Source: Pediococcus inopinatus (GTDB lineage: Bacteria; Bacillota; Bacilli; Lactobacillales; Lactobacillaceae). Taken from it: 64,000 nt of DNA. Below, one piece after another: positions 44,670 to 53,967 of the stretch (its first letter is position 1; every line of letters begins with the position of its first letter). The notes beneath the pieces are model-generated. The model saw nothing but the letters and a program-made list of their open reading frames with translations. It made no database searches and was not told where the DNA came from. The translations under genes were made by a program, and so were the position numbers. Where the stretch lies: NCBI RefSeq assembly GCF_002982135.1, contig NZ_CP019981.1:620001-684000 (forward strand), written 5' to 3'.

Positions 44670-44718
44670 ATGGAGCAGATTTGATGCCAACTATTAAGGT
44701 ATTAAGCCTGCTTTTATT

Positions 44719-45666
44719 TTAAATTTCTTTAGTAACAATAATTTTGCCTGGTTTATGGTGAGTATCTAGCAATGTTTGAGCTTTAATGACCCCCTCAAGT
44801 GAGAAGGAAAAAGCTTGCGCCACAGGGACTTCGAGCTGATTGTGAGTAATTAACTCAGTTAAATAAGTTAATGCCTTTTTATTTTGGTGGTATTTTGCAT
44901 CATTAAAATCAATTATGGTTTGTTCGGCGTGCTGTGATTGAAAGCCACTAGATAGTCCACTTAACGTTGCTAACTGTCCATTTGATTTTAACCATCGGTA
45001 AGTGTCTTTACCATCGAAAGGAGTGGGAGTTGCGTTAATTAAAACATCAACCGGAGCATCATCCAAAAAATTTCTTTTTGCTAATTGATTGGTCGGTATA
45101 AAAAGATCCACACCCAGTCCTTTTACGAAGCCGGCATTTTTGGAAGCTGCAGTGGCCGCCACAAATAACCCCATCGCTTTCGCAATTTGAATCACAAATG
45201 AGCCCACAGCGCCTGAGCCACCCAACACTAGGATGGATGTAACGTTTTCTAGCTGAAGGGCACTTTTTAGCAGATCATAGGCGGTTACACCAGCATTCGG
45301 AATTCCGGCAGCTTTGGTAAATGAAATTCCGTCAGGCTTATGGACTAGTTTTAAGTGAGGCACTGATACAATTTCAGCATATGCACCATTAACGGTTCGG
45401 CCAATCACTGAATCGCCTATCTGAAACTCTGTGACATCAGGGGCCAGGTCGATGATTGTACCTGCAACATCATTTCCGGGAATTAATGGGAATTCCGTTG
45501 GCTTTTTAAAAGAGACTAACCCCTGACGTAATTTACTGTCGAAAGGATTTATGCCGAATGCTGAGGTTTGAACAAGGACGCGGCCTTTCTTTAAGGCAGG
45601 TTTTGCAATTGTAAGTTCCTCGAAGACATTAGGATCACCAAATTTTTTAAAACCAAATGCTTGCAT
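44719..45666 (-). CDS. Quinone-oxidoreductase-like NAD(P)H dehydrogenase (zinc-free MDR family)
   Basis: 315-residue medium-chain dehydrogenase/reductase. An N-terminal GroES-like fold (about 1-120, FGINPFDSKLRQG, PGNDVAG) is followed by a Rossmann domain with the nucleotide loop VLGGSGAVGSFVIQIAKAMG near residue 150. The zinc-binding Cys/His set of alcohol dehydrogenases is missing, so it belongs to the quinone-reductase branch. The substrate is unknown; quinone or enal reduction is typical. AAGGAGG stands 6 nt before the ATG. It is divergent from yqeG, and a dyad lies in its upstream region. Confidence 0.88.
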   Translation of the reverse strand: MQAFGFKKFGDPNVFEELTIAKPALKKGRVLVQTSAFGINPFDSKLRQGLVSFKKPTEFPLIPGNDVAGTIIDLAPDVTEFQIGDSVIGRTVNGAYAEIVSVPHLKLVHKPDGISFTKAAGIPNAGVTAYDLLKSALQLENVTSILVLGGSGAVGSFVIQIAKAMGLFVAATAASKNAGFVKGLGVDLFIPTNQLAKRNFLDDAPVDVLINATPTPFDGKDTYRWLKSNGQLATLSGLSSGFQSQHAEQTIIDFNDAKYHQNKKALTYLTELITHNQLEVPVAQAFSFSLEGVIKAQTLLDTHHKPGKIIVTKEI

Positions 45667-45697
45667 AAGAGACCTCCTTTTTAATATGTTTTAGCTA

Positions 45698-45716
45698 GTA
45701 TATGAATTCGATATAC
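45698..45716. promoter_or_regulatory. Dyad in the oxidoreductase promoter region
   Basis: GTATAT and ATATAC flank a 7-bp centre containing GAATTC. On the minus strand it overlaps a likely -10 (TATACT, 45697-45702), so it could be an operator. No regulator gene is adjacent. Confidence 0.35.
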
Positions 45717-45845
45717 AGTTATGGTAACCTATTACGGGCCATTTTTTTAATTAAACGGCTTGTGGTGAGTCAGTTTTAAATCTAAAGTAAAAAAATTCAA
45801 TATCTGTTTTGAATAAGTTTAAATGCAAAAAAAGTGAAAATCAAC

Positions 45846-45851
45846 TATAAT
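45846..45851 (+). promoter_or_regulatory. -10 box of the yqeG operon promoter
   Basis: Perfect TATAAT about 30 bp before yqeG with a weak -35 (ATGCAA, 45823-45828, 17-bp spacer). It would drive the long yqeG-to-yqeM run. Confidence 0.5.
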
Positions 45852-45881
45852 GGTGTGATAGTGTGTTTTAAGGAGAGAAGC

Positions 45882-46409
45882 ATGATTGAAAAGTTTAAGC
45901 CAACTTGGCAGGTAAAAAGAATTTATAGTCTAACTCCAGAAGAGCTAAAGAGAGCTGGAATTAAGGCGGTTCTTACGGATTTAGACAATACATTAATTGC
46001 CTGGGATAATCCAGAAGGAACCGTTGAACTGAAACGGTGGATTGCTGAAATGGAGGCTGCTGAAATTCCAGTTGTCGTTGTCTCTAATAATAGTCACGCT
46101 CGCGTTAAACGGGCACTGAGCCACATTGAGCTACCATTCGTTTCACGTTCACTGAAGCCTTTTGGATATGGTATTCGCCGGGCTTTAAAAAAACTAAATC
46201 TTAATACCGATCAGGTTGTGATGGTAGGAGATCAACTTATAACTGATATTTTAGCTGCAAACATAACAGGAACAAGAAGCATTCTAGTGAAGCCGTTGCT
46301 AGATTCAGATGCTTGGAACACAAAGATAAATCGCTTTTTTGAATTTTTTATAAAAAAAAGACTCGTTCAAAAATACCCAGGCACGGACTGGCAGGAGGAA
46401 ATTAAATAA
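45882..46409 (+). CDS. yqeG: YqeG-family HAD-type phosphatase
   Basis: 175-residue HAD phosphatase (class IIIA). Catalytic DLDNTLI near residue 33 and the late motif VGDQLITD are intact. The physiological substrate is unknown; related proteins dephosphorylate phosphatidylglycerophosphate in other lineages. The ATG at 45882 has AAGGAGAG just upstream, so the longer in-frame reading is not used. It abuts yqeH with no gap. Confidence 0.93.
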   Translation: MIEKFKPTWQVKRIYSLTPEELKRAGIKAVLTDLDNTLIAWDNPEGTVELKRWIAEMEAAEIPVVVVSNNSHARVKRALSHIELPFVSRSLKPFGYGIRRALKKLNLNTDQVVMVGDQLITDILAANITGTRSILVKPLLDSDAWNTKINRFFEFFIKKRLVQKYPGTDWQEEIK

Positions 46410-47522
46410 ATGGATGAAGCTGAAGAAGTTTATTGTATTGGTTGTGGCGCAAAAATCCAAACAACAGAAAAAGACGGAACGGGGTACACACCTCAAGGCG
46501 CATTAGATAAAGGGCTGGAAAAGGGTGAAGTTTATTGTCAACGTTGTTTTCGACTACGACATTATAACGAAATTGCACCAGTTTCTTTAACCGATGATGA
46601 TTTTTTAAGATTACTAAGTCAAATTCGTGATGATGATGCTTTAATCGTGTACGTTGTGGATATGTTTGATTTTAATGGAAGTATGATTCCCGGAATTCAT
46701 CGTTTTGTGGGTGATAATCCAATTTTATTAGTTGGTAACAAAGATGATGTATTTCCAAAGTCCATGAAACGTTCTAGGATGAAAGAATGGCTTAAACAAC
46801 AAGCCAATGCTCAAGGAATTCGGCCGATTGACGTCCTTTTAACGAGTGCAAAAAAACCTGATGAAATTGAGACGTTGCTTAATACTATCGAAAAGTATCG
46901 GAAGAAACGAAATGCCTACGTTGTTGGGGTTACCAATGTCGGGAAATCTACTCTAATCAACCAAATTATTCGTTTGAATAACGGTACACAAGATTTAATT
47001 ACAACTTCTCGGTTTCCAGGAACAACGCTTGATAAAATTGAAATTCCGTTTGCAGATGGTAAAATGTTGATCGACACACCCGGAATTGTCCATGAAGATC
47101 AAATGGCCCATGTATTGACTGGTAAAGATTTGAAGTACGTTTCACCTCAAAAAACGATCAAGCCTAAAACATTTCAATTAAGCGATCAACAAACGCTATT
47201 CTTTGGTGGAATTGCACGTTTTGATTATTTACGAGGCCACGGAGCAGTCAGCACGTATTTCGAAAATAATTTAATGGTTCATCGAACCAAATTGGCCAAT
47301 GCAGATGAATTTTATGATAATCACGTGGGAACTTATTTAACCCCACCAGACGAAGATGGTCTGGAAAAATTACCTGATCTGCAAAGACATGAGTTACATT
47401 TAGAGAATAGAAGCGACGTTGTTATTGAAGGTCTGGGATGGATAACTGTTCCAGAACATTCAACGGTTGCAGTCTGGGCACCTAAAGGAATTTCGGTAGT
47501 GATTCGCAAACCCCTAGTTTAA
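46410..47522 (+). CDS. yqeH: Ribosome-biogenesis GTPase YqeH
   Basis: 370-residue circularly permuted GTPase that helps assemble the 30S subunit. An N-terminal zinc finger (CIGCG...CQRC) comes first. The G-motifs appear in permuted order: NKDD (G4) near residue 109, then GVTNVGKST (G1) near 173 and DTPG (G3) near 221. A C-terminal RNA-binding-like domain follows. The start abuts the yqeG stop and AGGAGG is inside yqeG. Confidence 0.96.
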   Translation: MDEAEEVYCIGCGAKIQTTEKDGTGYTPQGALDKGLEKGEVYCQRCFRLRHYNEIAPVSLTDDDFLRLLSQIRDDDALIVYVVDMFDFNGSMIPGIHRFVGDNPILLVGNKDDVFPKSMKRSRMKEWLKQQANAQGIRPIDVLLTSAKKPDEIETLLNTIEKYRKKRNAYVVGVTNVGKSTLINQIIRLNNGTQDLITTSRFPGTTLDKIEIPFADGKMLIDTPGIVHEDQMAHVLTGKDLKYVSPQKTIKPKTFQLSDQQTLFFGGIARFDYLRGHGAVSTYFENNLMVHRTKLANADEFYDNHVGTYLTPPDEDGLEKLPDLQRHELHLENRSDVVIEGLGWITVPEHSTVAVWAPKGISVVIRKPLV

Positions 47523-47539
47523 AAGTGAAAGAGGAAATT

Positions 47540-47851
47540 ATGAATTTAAGAGGCAAACAAAAAAGATTTTTACGAAGTAAGGCACAACGTTTTCGATCTA
47601 AGTTTTCGGTCGGCAAAAATGGTTTAACAGAAGCTTGGGTATCTCAACTGGATGCTGCGTTGAATAACTACGAGTTAATTAAAATTAATTTGCAGCAAAA
47701 CACTGACGTGACTACGGAAGAAGTTAAAGCCTATATTGAAGACCATACAAACATTCAGGTCGTTCAAATGATTGGCCATGTTTTGGTTTTATTTAAAGAG
47801 TCAGATGATGAAGATAAACGACGAATCTCTGCGCAAGTTAAAGAAATTTAA
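47540..47851 (+). CDS. yhbY: YhbY-family RNA-binding protein (CRM domain)
   Basis: 103-residue single CRM-domain protein that binds pre-ribosomal RNA. FSVGKNGL near residue 28 is the GxxG-type loop and VQMIGHVLVLFK lies near the end. Start chosen at ATG 47540, 6 nt after GAGGAA; the in-frame GTG at 47525 is too close to yqeH to have its own site. Confidence 0.94.
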   Translation: MNLRGKQKRFLRSKAQRFRSKFSVGKNGLTEAWVSQLDAALNNYELIKINLQQNTDVTTEEVKAYIEDHTNIQVVQMIGHVLVLFKESDDEDKRRISAQVKEI

Positions 47852-47877
47852 GTTTAATTGACGGAGCGTGAAAAATT

Positions 47878-48513
47878 TTGACGGCAACAAAAGTAAATCA
47901 GCAAACTGAAATTGAAACTGAAGTGATCAGTGACATTCCGCGTAAACGGATTGGATTGCTTGGAGGCACGTTTAACCCACCACATTTAGGCCATTTGATT
48001 ATGGCGGAGCAAGTCTGTACCCAACTGGGATTGGATCGGGTAGATTTTATGCCGGATTTTCAACCTCCTCATATTGATCCTAAGCAGGCCATCGATGCGA
48101 AACACCGAGTTGCTATGGTTCAACGAGCAGTTATGGGGAATCCTAATTTTGGCGTTGAACTTACAGAAATTAAACGCGGCGGGAAAAGCTATAGCTATGA
48201 TACGATGGTGGAACTGCATAAACGTCATCCAGAAAATCAGTATTATTTTATAATTGGTGCTGATATGGTTGCCTATTTACCGAAATGGTATCGAATTACA
48301 GAGCTCACAAAACTAGTTCAATTTGTGGGTGTCAAACGGCCGGGTGTAAAAGTTCATAGTTCGTATCCAATTTTGTGGGTAGATACGCCGGAGATTGATG
48401 TGAGTTCGACACTGATTCGTGATAAGATAGCGAAGCACCATTCGATTCGGTATTTGGTTCCAGATCCTGTTTGTGAGTATATTGAGGAGAATAAACTGTA
48501 TGGAAAACGATGA
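47878..48513 (+). CDS. nadD: Nicotinate-nucleotide adenylyltransferase
   Basis: 211-residue nucleotidyltransferase making deamido-NAD from nicotinate mononucleotide and ATP. It has the HxGH-type loop GGTFNPPHLGHL near residue 29 and VSSTLIR near 182. It starts at TTG; GGAG is about 11 nt upstream and no ATG occurs before the conserved region. It therefore has about 20 extra N-terminal residues compared with most NadD proteins, so a later start cannot be excluded. It overlaps yqeK by 14 bp. Confidence 0.94.
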   Translation: MTATKVNQQTEIETEVISDIPRKRIGLLGGTFNPPHLGHLIMAEQVCTQLGLDRVDFMPDFQPPHIDPKQAIDAKHRVAMVQRAVMGNPNFGVELTEIKRGGKSYSYDTMVELHKRHPENQYYFIIGADMVAYLPKWYRITELTKLVQFVGVKRPGVKVHSSYPILWVDTPEIDVSSTLIRDKIAKHHSIRYLVPDPVCEYIEENKLYGKR

Positions 48514-49105
48514 AACAATTAAATATGAAGAAAATTTGATTCCGTATACTAGAGAACAATTAGTTGGTAAAGTTCAGGAAAAGTTGGATGATAAACGCTT
48601 TCAACATTGTTTACGAGTTGAACAACAAGCAATTGAACTGGCTAAAGAAAATGATTACGATGTGGAAAAAGCGGCAATTGCTGGTCTCTTGCATGATTAT
48701 GCTAAACAACGTTCCGACCATGATTTTATTAAAGTGATTAATGACAAGCAGATGAATCCAGTGTTGTTAGATTATGGCAACGCAATTTGGCATGGGGTTG
48801 TTGGTGCGGAATTTATCAAAGATGAGTTACAGATCTTTGATGAAGAGATTTTGAACGCTGTACGGCGTCATACGGTTGGGGCACCTTATATGACTCAATT
48901 GGATCAAATTGTCTATATGGCGGATTATATTGAGCCTGGACGGGATTTCCCTGGTGTTGACGAAGCTCGCCAGATTACACATGAGAATTTAAAGAAGGGT
49001 GTTTTCTTTCAAACACAGCAAACGTTAAAGCATTTGGTAGAAACCGCAAAACCGATTTATCCTGGAACTATTACAACATATAATGCATGGCAAAGTGCCA
49101 TTTAG
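48500..49105 (+). CDS. yqeK: YqeK, HD-domain Ap4A hydrolase
   Basis: 201-residue HD phosphohydrolase. Ligands are seen as HCLRVEQQA near residue 35 and GLLHDYAK near 67, then RRHTVG near 128. YqeK proteins cleave diadenosine tetraphosphate symmetrically to ADP. ATG 48500 follows GAGGAG by 10 nt inside nadD. Confidence 0.94.
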   Translation: MENDETIKYEENLIPYTREQLVGKVQEKLDDKRFQHCLRVEQQAIELAKENDYDVEKAAIAGLLHDYAKQRSDHDFIKVINDKQMNPVLLDYGNAIWHGVVGAEFIKDELQIFDEEILNAVRRHTVGAPYMTQLDQIVYMADYIEPGRDFPGVDEARQITHENLKKGVFFQTQQTLKHLVETAKPIYPGTITTYNAWQSAI

Positions 49106-49116
49106 GAGGAAATTCA

Positions 49117-49476
49117 GTGACAGAAAGCAAAGAAATTTTAGAAACAACGGTAAAAGCAGCAGATAGCAAACGGGCTGAAAATATTGTGGCTTTAGATATG
49201 GAAAATGTCAGTCTTTTGGCAGATTATTTTGTCATCATGAATGCAGATTCAAATCGACAGGTTGATGCAATTGCTGATGAAATTATTGACCAAAACGAAA
49301 AAGCCGGCGTAACAATTCGCCATACTGAAGGTCAACGCGCAGCTGAATGGATTTTGATTGACTTAGGCGACGTAATCGTCAATGTTTTTCAAACAGATCA
49401 GCGTAAATACTATAATTTGGAAAAGCTTTGGTCTGAAGCTACCTCAGTTGACGTTAAGCCATGGCTTGAAGCATGA
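49117..49476 (+). CDS. rsfS: Ribosome silencing factor RsfS
   Basis: 119-residue factor that binds L14 and stops subunit joining under starvation. It carries the conserved MENVSLLADYFVIMNADSNRQ and GDVIVNVFQ. It starts at GTG 49117, 7 nt after AGGAGG. It overlaps the methyltransferase gene by 4 bp. Confidence 0.95.
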   Translation: MTESKEILETTVKAADSKRAENIVALDMENVSLLADYFVIMNADSNRQVDAIADEIIDQNEKAGVTIRHTEGQRAAEWILIDLGDVIVNVFQTDQRKYYNLEKLWSEATSVDVKPWLEA

Positions 49477-50207
49477 TTTACCAAACTTTTGCAAAACTAT
49501 ATGACGATTTAATGGATCCAGCTATGTATGATCAATGGCTGGATTTTGTTTCCAAACGGCAAAAAAACAAGCGTGCAAATTGGCTAGACTTGGCGTGTGG
49601 TAGCGGCCGTTTAGCTGTAAAATTAATTCAGGAAGGTTATCAAGTATCTGGATTTGATTTATCAGAAGAAATGTTAGCTTTAGCTGATGAGCACGCGCAT
49701 GAAGCAGAGGTTGAACTCCCGCTAGTACAGGGAAACATGCTGGATTTAAGTGAACTTGACCAATATGATGTTGTTTCTTGTTTTGCAGATTCTCTTTGTT
49801 ATTTACCTGATGAAACTGCCTTGAAACAATGTTTAGCCGAAGTCTTTAAACATCTTAATTCTAATGGAAAATTTTTGTTTGATGTGATTTCTCCTTACCA
49901 AACGGATGAGGTTTACCCAGGATATATGTACAATTATGTAGATGATCAACAGGCTTTTCTGTGGACCACCTATCAAACAGAAAAACCCCATAGTGTCGAA
50001 CATGATCTGACTTTTTTCGTGAAAAATAGCGATAAAGAGCAATATAGTAAAATTAATGAATTACATCATGAGCGTACTTATGAACTTGAAACTTATGTAG
50101 ACCTGTTAAAAAAAGTTGGTTTTAGCAAAATTAGCTATTCAAGTGATTTTGGAAAAGCAGAAATTAGCGATGAAAGTACCCGATGGTTTTTTGAGTGTAT
50201 AAAGTAG
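49473..50207 (+). CDS. yqeM: Class I SAM-dependent methyltransferase (YqeM)
   Basis: 244 residues with the SAM-binding loop LDLACGSGRLAVKL near residue 37 and the acidic strand end SGFDLSEEMLA. The rest fits the YqeM family found in this cluster in Bacillales and lactobacilli. The substrate is unknown. The ATG overlaps the rsfS stop, so it is translationally coupled. Confidence 0.9.
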   Translation: MIYQTFAKLYDDLMDPAMYDQWLDFVSKRQKNKRANWLDLACGSGRLAVKLIQEGYQVSGFDLSEEMLALADEHAHEAEVELPLVQGNMLDLSELDQYDVVSCFADSLCYLPDETALKQCLAEVFKHLNSNGKFLFDVISPYQTDEVYPGYMYNYVDDQQAFLWTTYQTEKPHSVEHDLTFFVKNSDKEQYSKINELHHERTYELETYVDLLKKVGFSKISYSSDFGKAEISDESTRWFFECIK

Positions 50208-50215
50208 GTGGTCAG

Positions 50216-51337
50216 ATGAAGATTTGTAGCGTAATTGCAGAGTTTGATCCGTTTCACAATGGGCATCAATATCTTTTAGATCAAGCAAAAAGACTGACAC
50301 ATGCAGACGTTTTAGTGGTTTTTATGAGCGGAAATTTTTTACAGCGTGGCGAACCAGCAATTGTCGATAAGTGGAAAAGAACCCGAGAGGCCCTTTCAGG
50401 AAGAGCTGATTTGGTGATTGAATTGCCAATTAATGTTTCGATGCAGGCCGCGCATCTTTTTGCATTTGGAGCCGTTCAAATGGCAGCGCTCATTGAGAGT
50501 GATTATTTGGTATTTGGTAGTGAGCATCCTCAAGTGGATTATCAAATGTTGGCAAAAGAGGCTCAACAATTAAAACCGACGACTAAATCTTTTACGCAAA
50601 GTTTTGCCAGTCAGTTATTTACGGCATTACGTGAAAAGACTGGTGTGGATTTAAAAAGTGCCAACGACATTTTAGCCTTTAACTATTTTCGTGCTGCTCA
50701 ACAGATTGGAACCACAATGCAGTTATTACCGGTTATGCGAAAAGAAGCTGGGCATGACGAACTTTCTTTAGATTTTGAACATATTACTAGTGCCTCCGCT
50801 ATTCGGCACGCCCGTTTAGAAGATTTATCTAATTATCAAAAGTTTATTCCAGAACAAACTAAAACAGATTTGTCAGGAACTGTGATAGATTGGTCAAAAC
50901 TATGGCCGTTCTTAAAATATCGTATTCTGACTGAATCTGAAATGACATTGAAAAATATTTATGGAATGTCAGAAGGACTTGAATTTCGTTTTAAGAAAGT
51001 GATTCATAATAGTTCTGACATGGCATCATTTTTGTCACAAATGAAGACTAAACGCTATACTTATACACATTTACAAAGACTTTGTTTGGCGATTGTGTTA
51101 AATTTAAAGGATTCGCAAATGCTGAACCAGCCGGCCGTTTTAAGGGTGTTGGGGTTTAATGAAAATGGGCAACAACTGCTGCATCGACTGGCTCAATTAG
51201 AGTTGCCGTTACTAAGCAAGATTGGTCAAAATCAAATGACTATCAACTATCAAACAACTCTGCGAGCAGACAATATTTATGGTCTAATTAGTCATACAGA
51301 GCAAAATATTGGCCGGAAACCAATTATTTTTCCCTGA
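50216..51337 (+). CDS. tmcAL: tRNA(Met) cytidine acetate ligase TmcAL (YlbM)
   Basis: 373 residues. A nucleotidyltransferase-type HxGH loop (EFDPFHNGHQYLL) is at residues 10-22, and the SASAIRH motif lies near residue 197. TmcAL adenylates acetate and makes ac4C34 in elongator tRNA-Met. ATG 50216 is 5 nt after AGGTGG. It overlaps no neighbour and follows yqeM after 8 bp. Confidence 0.94.
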   Translation: MKICSVIAEFDPFHNGHQYLLDQAKRLTHADVLVVFMSGNFLQRGEPAIVDKWKRTREALSGRADLVIELPINVSMQAAHLFAFGAVQMAALIESDYLVFGSEHPQVDYQMLAKEAQQLKPTTKSFTQSFASQLFTALREKTGVDLKSANDILAFNYFRAAQQIGTTMQLLPVMRKEAGHDELSLDFEHITSASAIRHARLEDLSNYQKFIPEQTKTDLSGTVIDWSKLWPFLKYRILTESEMTLKNIYGMSEGLEFRFKKVIHNSSDMASFLSQMKTKRYTYTHLQRLCLAIVLNLKDSQMLNQPAVLRVLGFNENGQQLLHRLAQLELPLLSKIGQNQMTINYQTTLRADNIYGLISHTEQNIGRKPIIFP

Positions 51338-51411
51338 CTGTCAAGGAATTTCCATTGACAAAGATTTTTTGCACAGGTATAATTACATTCGTTGCATTAG
51401 GAGGTTTTTAG

Positions 51412-51957
51412 ATGAATTGGTCACTTTCTGATCTTATGAAACACAGAGAACCCCTCCATTTTAATGAGAATCTTGACTTAAAAGAAGATTTGATTAATCG
51501 ATCATTTGGTATTTCAGATGCGTCGTTAATCAAAGTTGATGGGTATGCAATTAAAGATCGGGATGCAGTATTAGTTTCAGCTAAAGTTACTGGGAAAATT
51601 GTGATACCATCTTCGCGTTCGTTAAAACCAGTTGATTTGAATTTGGATTTTTCAATCAGTGAGTACTATGCGGTTGAGGGAACAAATCTGGATCGTTTTG
51701 GTCCAGAAGAAACGGTTTTGCCTATTGAAGATGATCAGATTGACTTTTCTAGAGCAGTAGCTGATAATATTATCTTGCAGATTCCGATGCAAGTTTTCGC
51801 ACCTGAGGAAGAAACAGGCGACGAACCAATGCCAAGCGGCAATGATTGGGAAGTTGTTTCCGAACAGGATGCTGAAAAGGCGCAAACTAATCATGTTGAT
51901 CCACGTCTTGCTAAACTAAAAGACTTATTTAACTCAGAGAGTTCTGAATCTAAGTAG
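51412..51957 (+). CDS. yceD: YceD-family protein (DUF177)
   Basis: 181-residue acidic protein of the YceD/DUF177 family, encoded just before rpmF in most bacteria. The family has been linked to large-subunit rRNA accumulation. The usual two Cys are absent here. GGAGG stands about 7 nt before the ATG. Confidence 0.88.
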   Translation: MNWSLSDLMKHREPLHFNENLDLKEDLINRSFGISDASLIKVDGYAIKDRDAVLVSAKVTGKIVIPSSRSLKPVDLNLDFSISEYYAVEGTNLDRFGPEETVLPIEDDQIDFSRAVADNIILQIPMQVFAPEEETGDEPMPSGNDWEVVSEQDAEKAQTNHVDPRLAKLKDLFNSESSESK

Positions 51958-52018
51958 TTTTAACGTAAGACATAAAAATTAACGGGAAACCGTAATTCTC
52001 TTAAAGGAGGTGCTATTG

Positions 52019-52201
52019 ATGGCCGTACCAAAAAGAAAAACATCAAAATCACGCAAACGTAATCGTCGTGGACATATCAAATTACAACTTCCAGGTTTGG
52101 CACCATGTCCAAATTGTGGTGAATTACGAGTTTCACATCGTGTTTGCCCAAGCTGTGGATTTTATGATGGCAAGCAAGTTATGGATGTTAAAAGTAAATA
52201 A
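52019..52201 (+). CDS. rpmF: Ribosomal protein L32
   Basis: 60-residue protein, [17 protein letters not shown], with an intact zinc ribbon CPNCG...CPSCG (zinc-containing C+ form). ATG 52019 lies 7 nt after GGAGG; the in-frame upstream GTG overlaps that site. Confidence 0.97.
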   Translation: MAVPKRKTSKSRKRNRRGHIKLQLPGLAPCPNCGELRVSHRVCPSCGFYDGKQVMDVKSK

Positions 52202-52216
52202 TTAGATTATTTATCA

Positions 52217-52252
52217 AAAGGTAGGAAAAAGCCATGGTTTTTCCTGCTTTTT
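52217..52252 (+). terminator. Terminator after rpmF
   Basis: AGGAAAAA and TTTTTCCT pair around GCCATGG, with T-run after. Confidence 0.8.
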
Positions 52253-52346
52253 ATTTTGTCAAAAAATTAATTTTGAATTGAATGGCTTTAACTTTGTTAG
52301 CGTTTTTGTTACGATTAGTACGAACTAAACATTAGGAGGCAGCAAC

Positions 52347-53765
52347 ATGGATAAACCACAAATTGGGGTAGTCGGCATGGCAGTTATGGGTAAGAATTTA
52401 GCCCTTAACATTGAAAGCCGCGGCTACACGGTTGCAATATATAATCGAACAGGTTCTAAGACAGAAAAAGTTGTTTCTGATCATCCAGAAAAACATTTGG
52501 TTCCAAGCTATACAATTGAAGATTTTGTAAATTCACTTGAAAAACCTCGTCGGATTATGATGATGGTGAAGGCTGGCAAACCAACGGATGCAGTGATTGC
52601 AGAATTATTACCACATTTGGACAAGGGTGATGTTTTAATTGATGGTGGAAATACCTTCTTTGAAGACACAATGCGTCGAAATGCCGAATTAGATAATTCT
52701 GGGATTAACTTTATCGGTACAGGTGTTTCTGGTGGTGAGTTAGGTGCTTTAGAGGGTCCTTCAATGATGCCTGGTGGTCAAAAAGAGGCTTATGACTTAG
52801 TTGCCCCTATCTTTGAAAAGATGGCTGCTAAGGCTGAGGATGGCGCTCCTTGTGTCACATACATCGGACCCAACGGTGCTGGCCATTATGTTAAGATGAT
52901 TCATAACGGTATTGAATACGGTGATGAAGAGTTAATTGACGAAAGCTACAACTTGTTAAGAAATATGGTTGGGCTATCGGTTGATGAGATTGCTGACATT
53001 TTCTCCGAATGGAACAAGGGTGAATTAGACAGTTATCTAATTGATATTACAGCTGATATTTTAACTCGTAAAGATGATTTAGGTTCTGACAAACCAATCG
53101 TTGATTTAATTATGGATAAGGGTGGCAATAAGGGAACTGGTAAGTGGAGTTCTCAAAATGCACTTGAACTTGGTGTGCCACAATCACTTATAACTGAGTC
53201 GGTTTATGCACGTTATATTTCAGTTTTGAAGGACGAACGGGTAGCAGCTAGCAAAGTGCTTCCTAAGCCTGAAGGTAAAGTTAGCTTTGACAAAGACGAA
53301 GTAATTGAGAAAATTCGTCAGGCACTATACTTTAGTAAGATTATGAGTTATGCGCAAGGCTTTGAACAAATGAAAGTTGCTGCTAAACATTATGATTGGG
53401 ACTTACAATTTGGTGAAATTGCTAAGATTTGGCGTGCTGGTTGTATCATTCGTGCACGTTTCCTACAAAATATTACAGATGCCTTCGACAAGGATCCTGA
53501 ATTGGATAACTTGCTGTTAGATGATTACTTTAAAGATATTGCTAAGAAGTACCAAGAATCAGTTCGAGACATTGTTGGGCTAGCGGTTAAAGCTGGTGTT
53601 CCAATTCCTGGATTTGCTTCTGCAATTTCTTATTATGATTCTTATCGTTCAGCAGTCTTACCTGCAAACTTATTACAAGCCCAAAGAGATTACTTTGGTG
53701 CTCATACGTATGAACGAGTTGACCGTGAGGGAACTTATCATTTCCCATGGTATGAAGAACAATAA
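52347..53765 (+). CDS. gnd: 6-phosphogluconate dehydrogenase, decarboxylating
   Basis: 472-residue enzyme oxidising 6-phosphogluconate to ribulose 5-phosphate and CO2 with reduction of NADP. Rossmann loop [15 protein letters not shown] at residues 7-21, substrate region [14 protein letters not shown] near 129, catalytic [11 protein letters not shown] near 184, and C-terminal [14 protein letters not shown]. It supplies the pentose-phosphate (in heterofermenters, phosphoketolase) route. No zwf gene is nearby. AGGAGG before the ATG; terminator after. Confidence 0.97.
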   Translation: MDKPQIGVVGMAVMGKNLALNIESRGYTVAIYNRTGSKTEKVVSDHPEKHLVPSYTIEDFVNSLEKPRRIMMMVKAGKPTDAVIAELLPHLDKGDVLIDGGNTFFEDTMRRNAELDNSGINFIGTGVSGGELGALEGPSMMPGGQKEAYDLVAPIFEKMAAKAEDGAPCVTYIGPNGAGHYVKMIHNGIEYGDEELIDESYNLLRNMVGLSVDEIADIFSEWNKGELDSYLIDITADILTRKDDLGSDKPIVDLIMDKGGNKGTGKWSSQNALELGVPQSLITESVYARYISVLKDERVAASKVLPKPEGKVSFDKDEVIEKIRQALYFSKIMSYAQGFEQMKVAAKHYDWDLQFGEIAKIWRAGCIIRARFLQNITDAFDKDPELDNLLLDDYFKDIAKKYQESVRDIVGLAVKAGVPIPGFASAISYYDSYRSAVLPANLLQAQRDYFGAHTYERVDREGTYHFPWYEEQ

Positions 53766-53781
53766 AGTTAATTAGATTATT

Positions 53782-53839
53782 AAACCTAAATTTGTTTTTA
53801 AAGATTGCAAACATCTTTTTTAGCAAGTTTAGGTTTTTT
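53782..53839 (+). terminator. Terminator after gnd
   Basis: AACCTAAATTTG pairs with CAAGTTTAGGTT over a longer loop that contains an inner GCAAAC/GTTTTT-type pairing, and ends in six T. Confidence 0.8.
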
Positions 53840-53967
53840 GTTTTCCTGAATTTCTTATAGGAAAGTGAGTAAATTCTAGGCAAAATCTCATTTTAATGGT
53901 AAACTTTGAGTTGTATGTATTAAGCTCGATTAAAATAACTTAAGTATGATCAATTAGGAGTGGGAAA

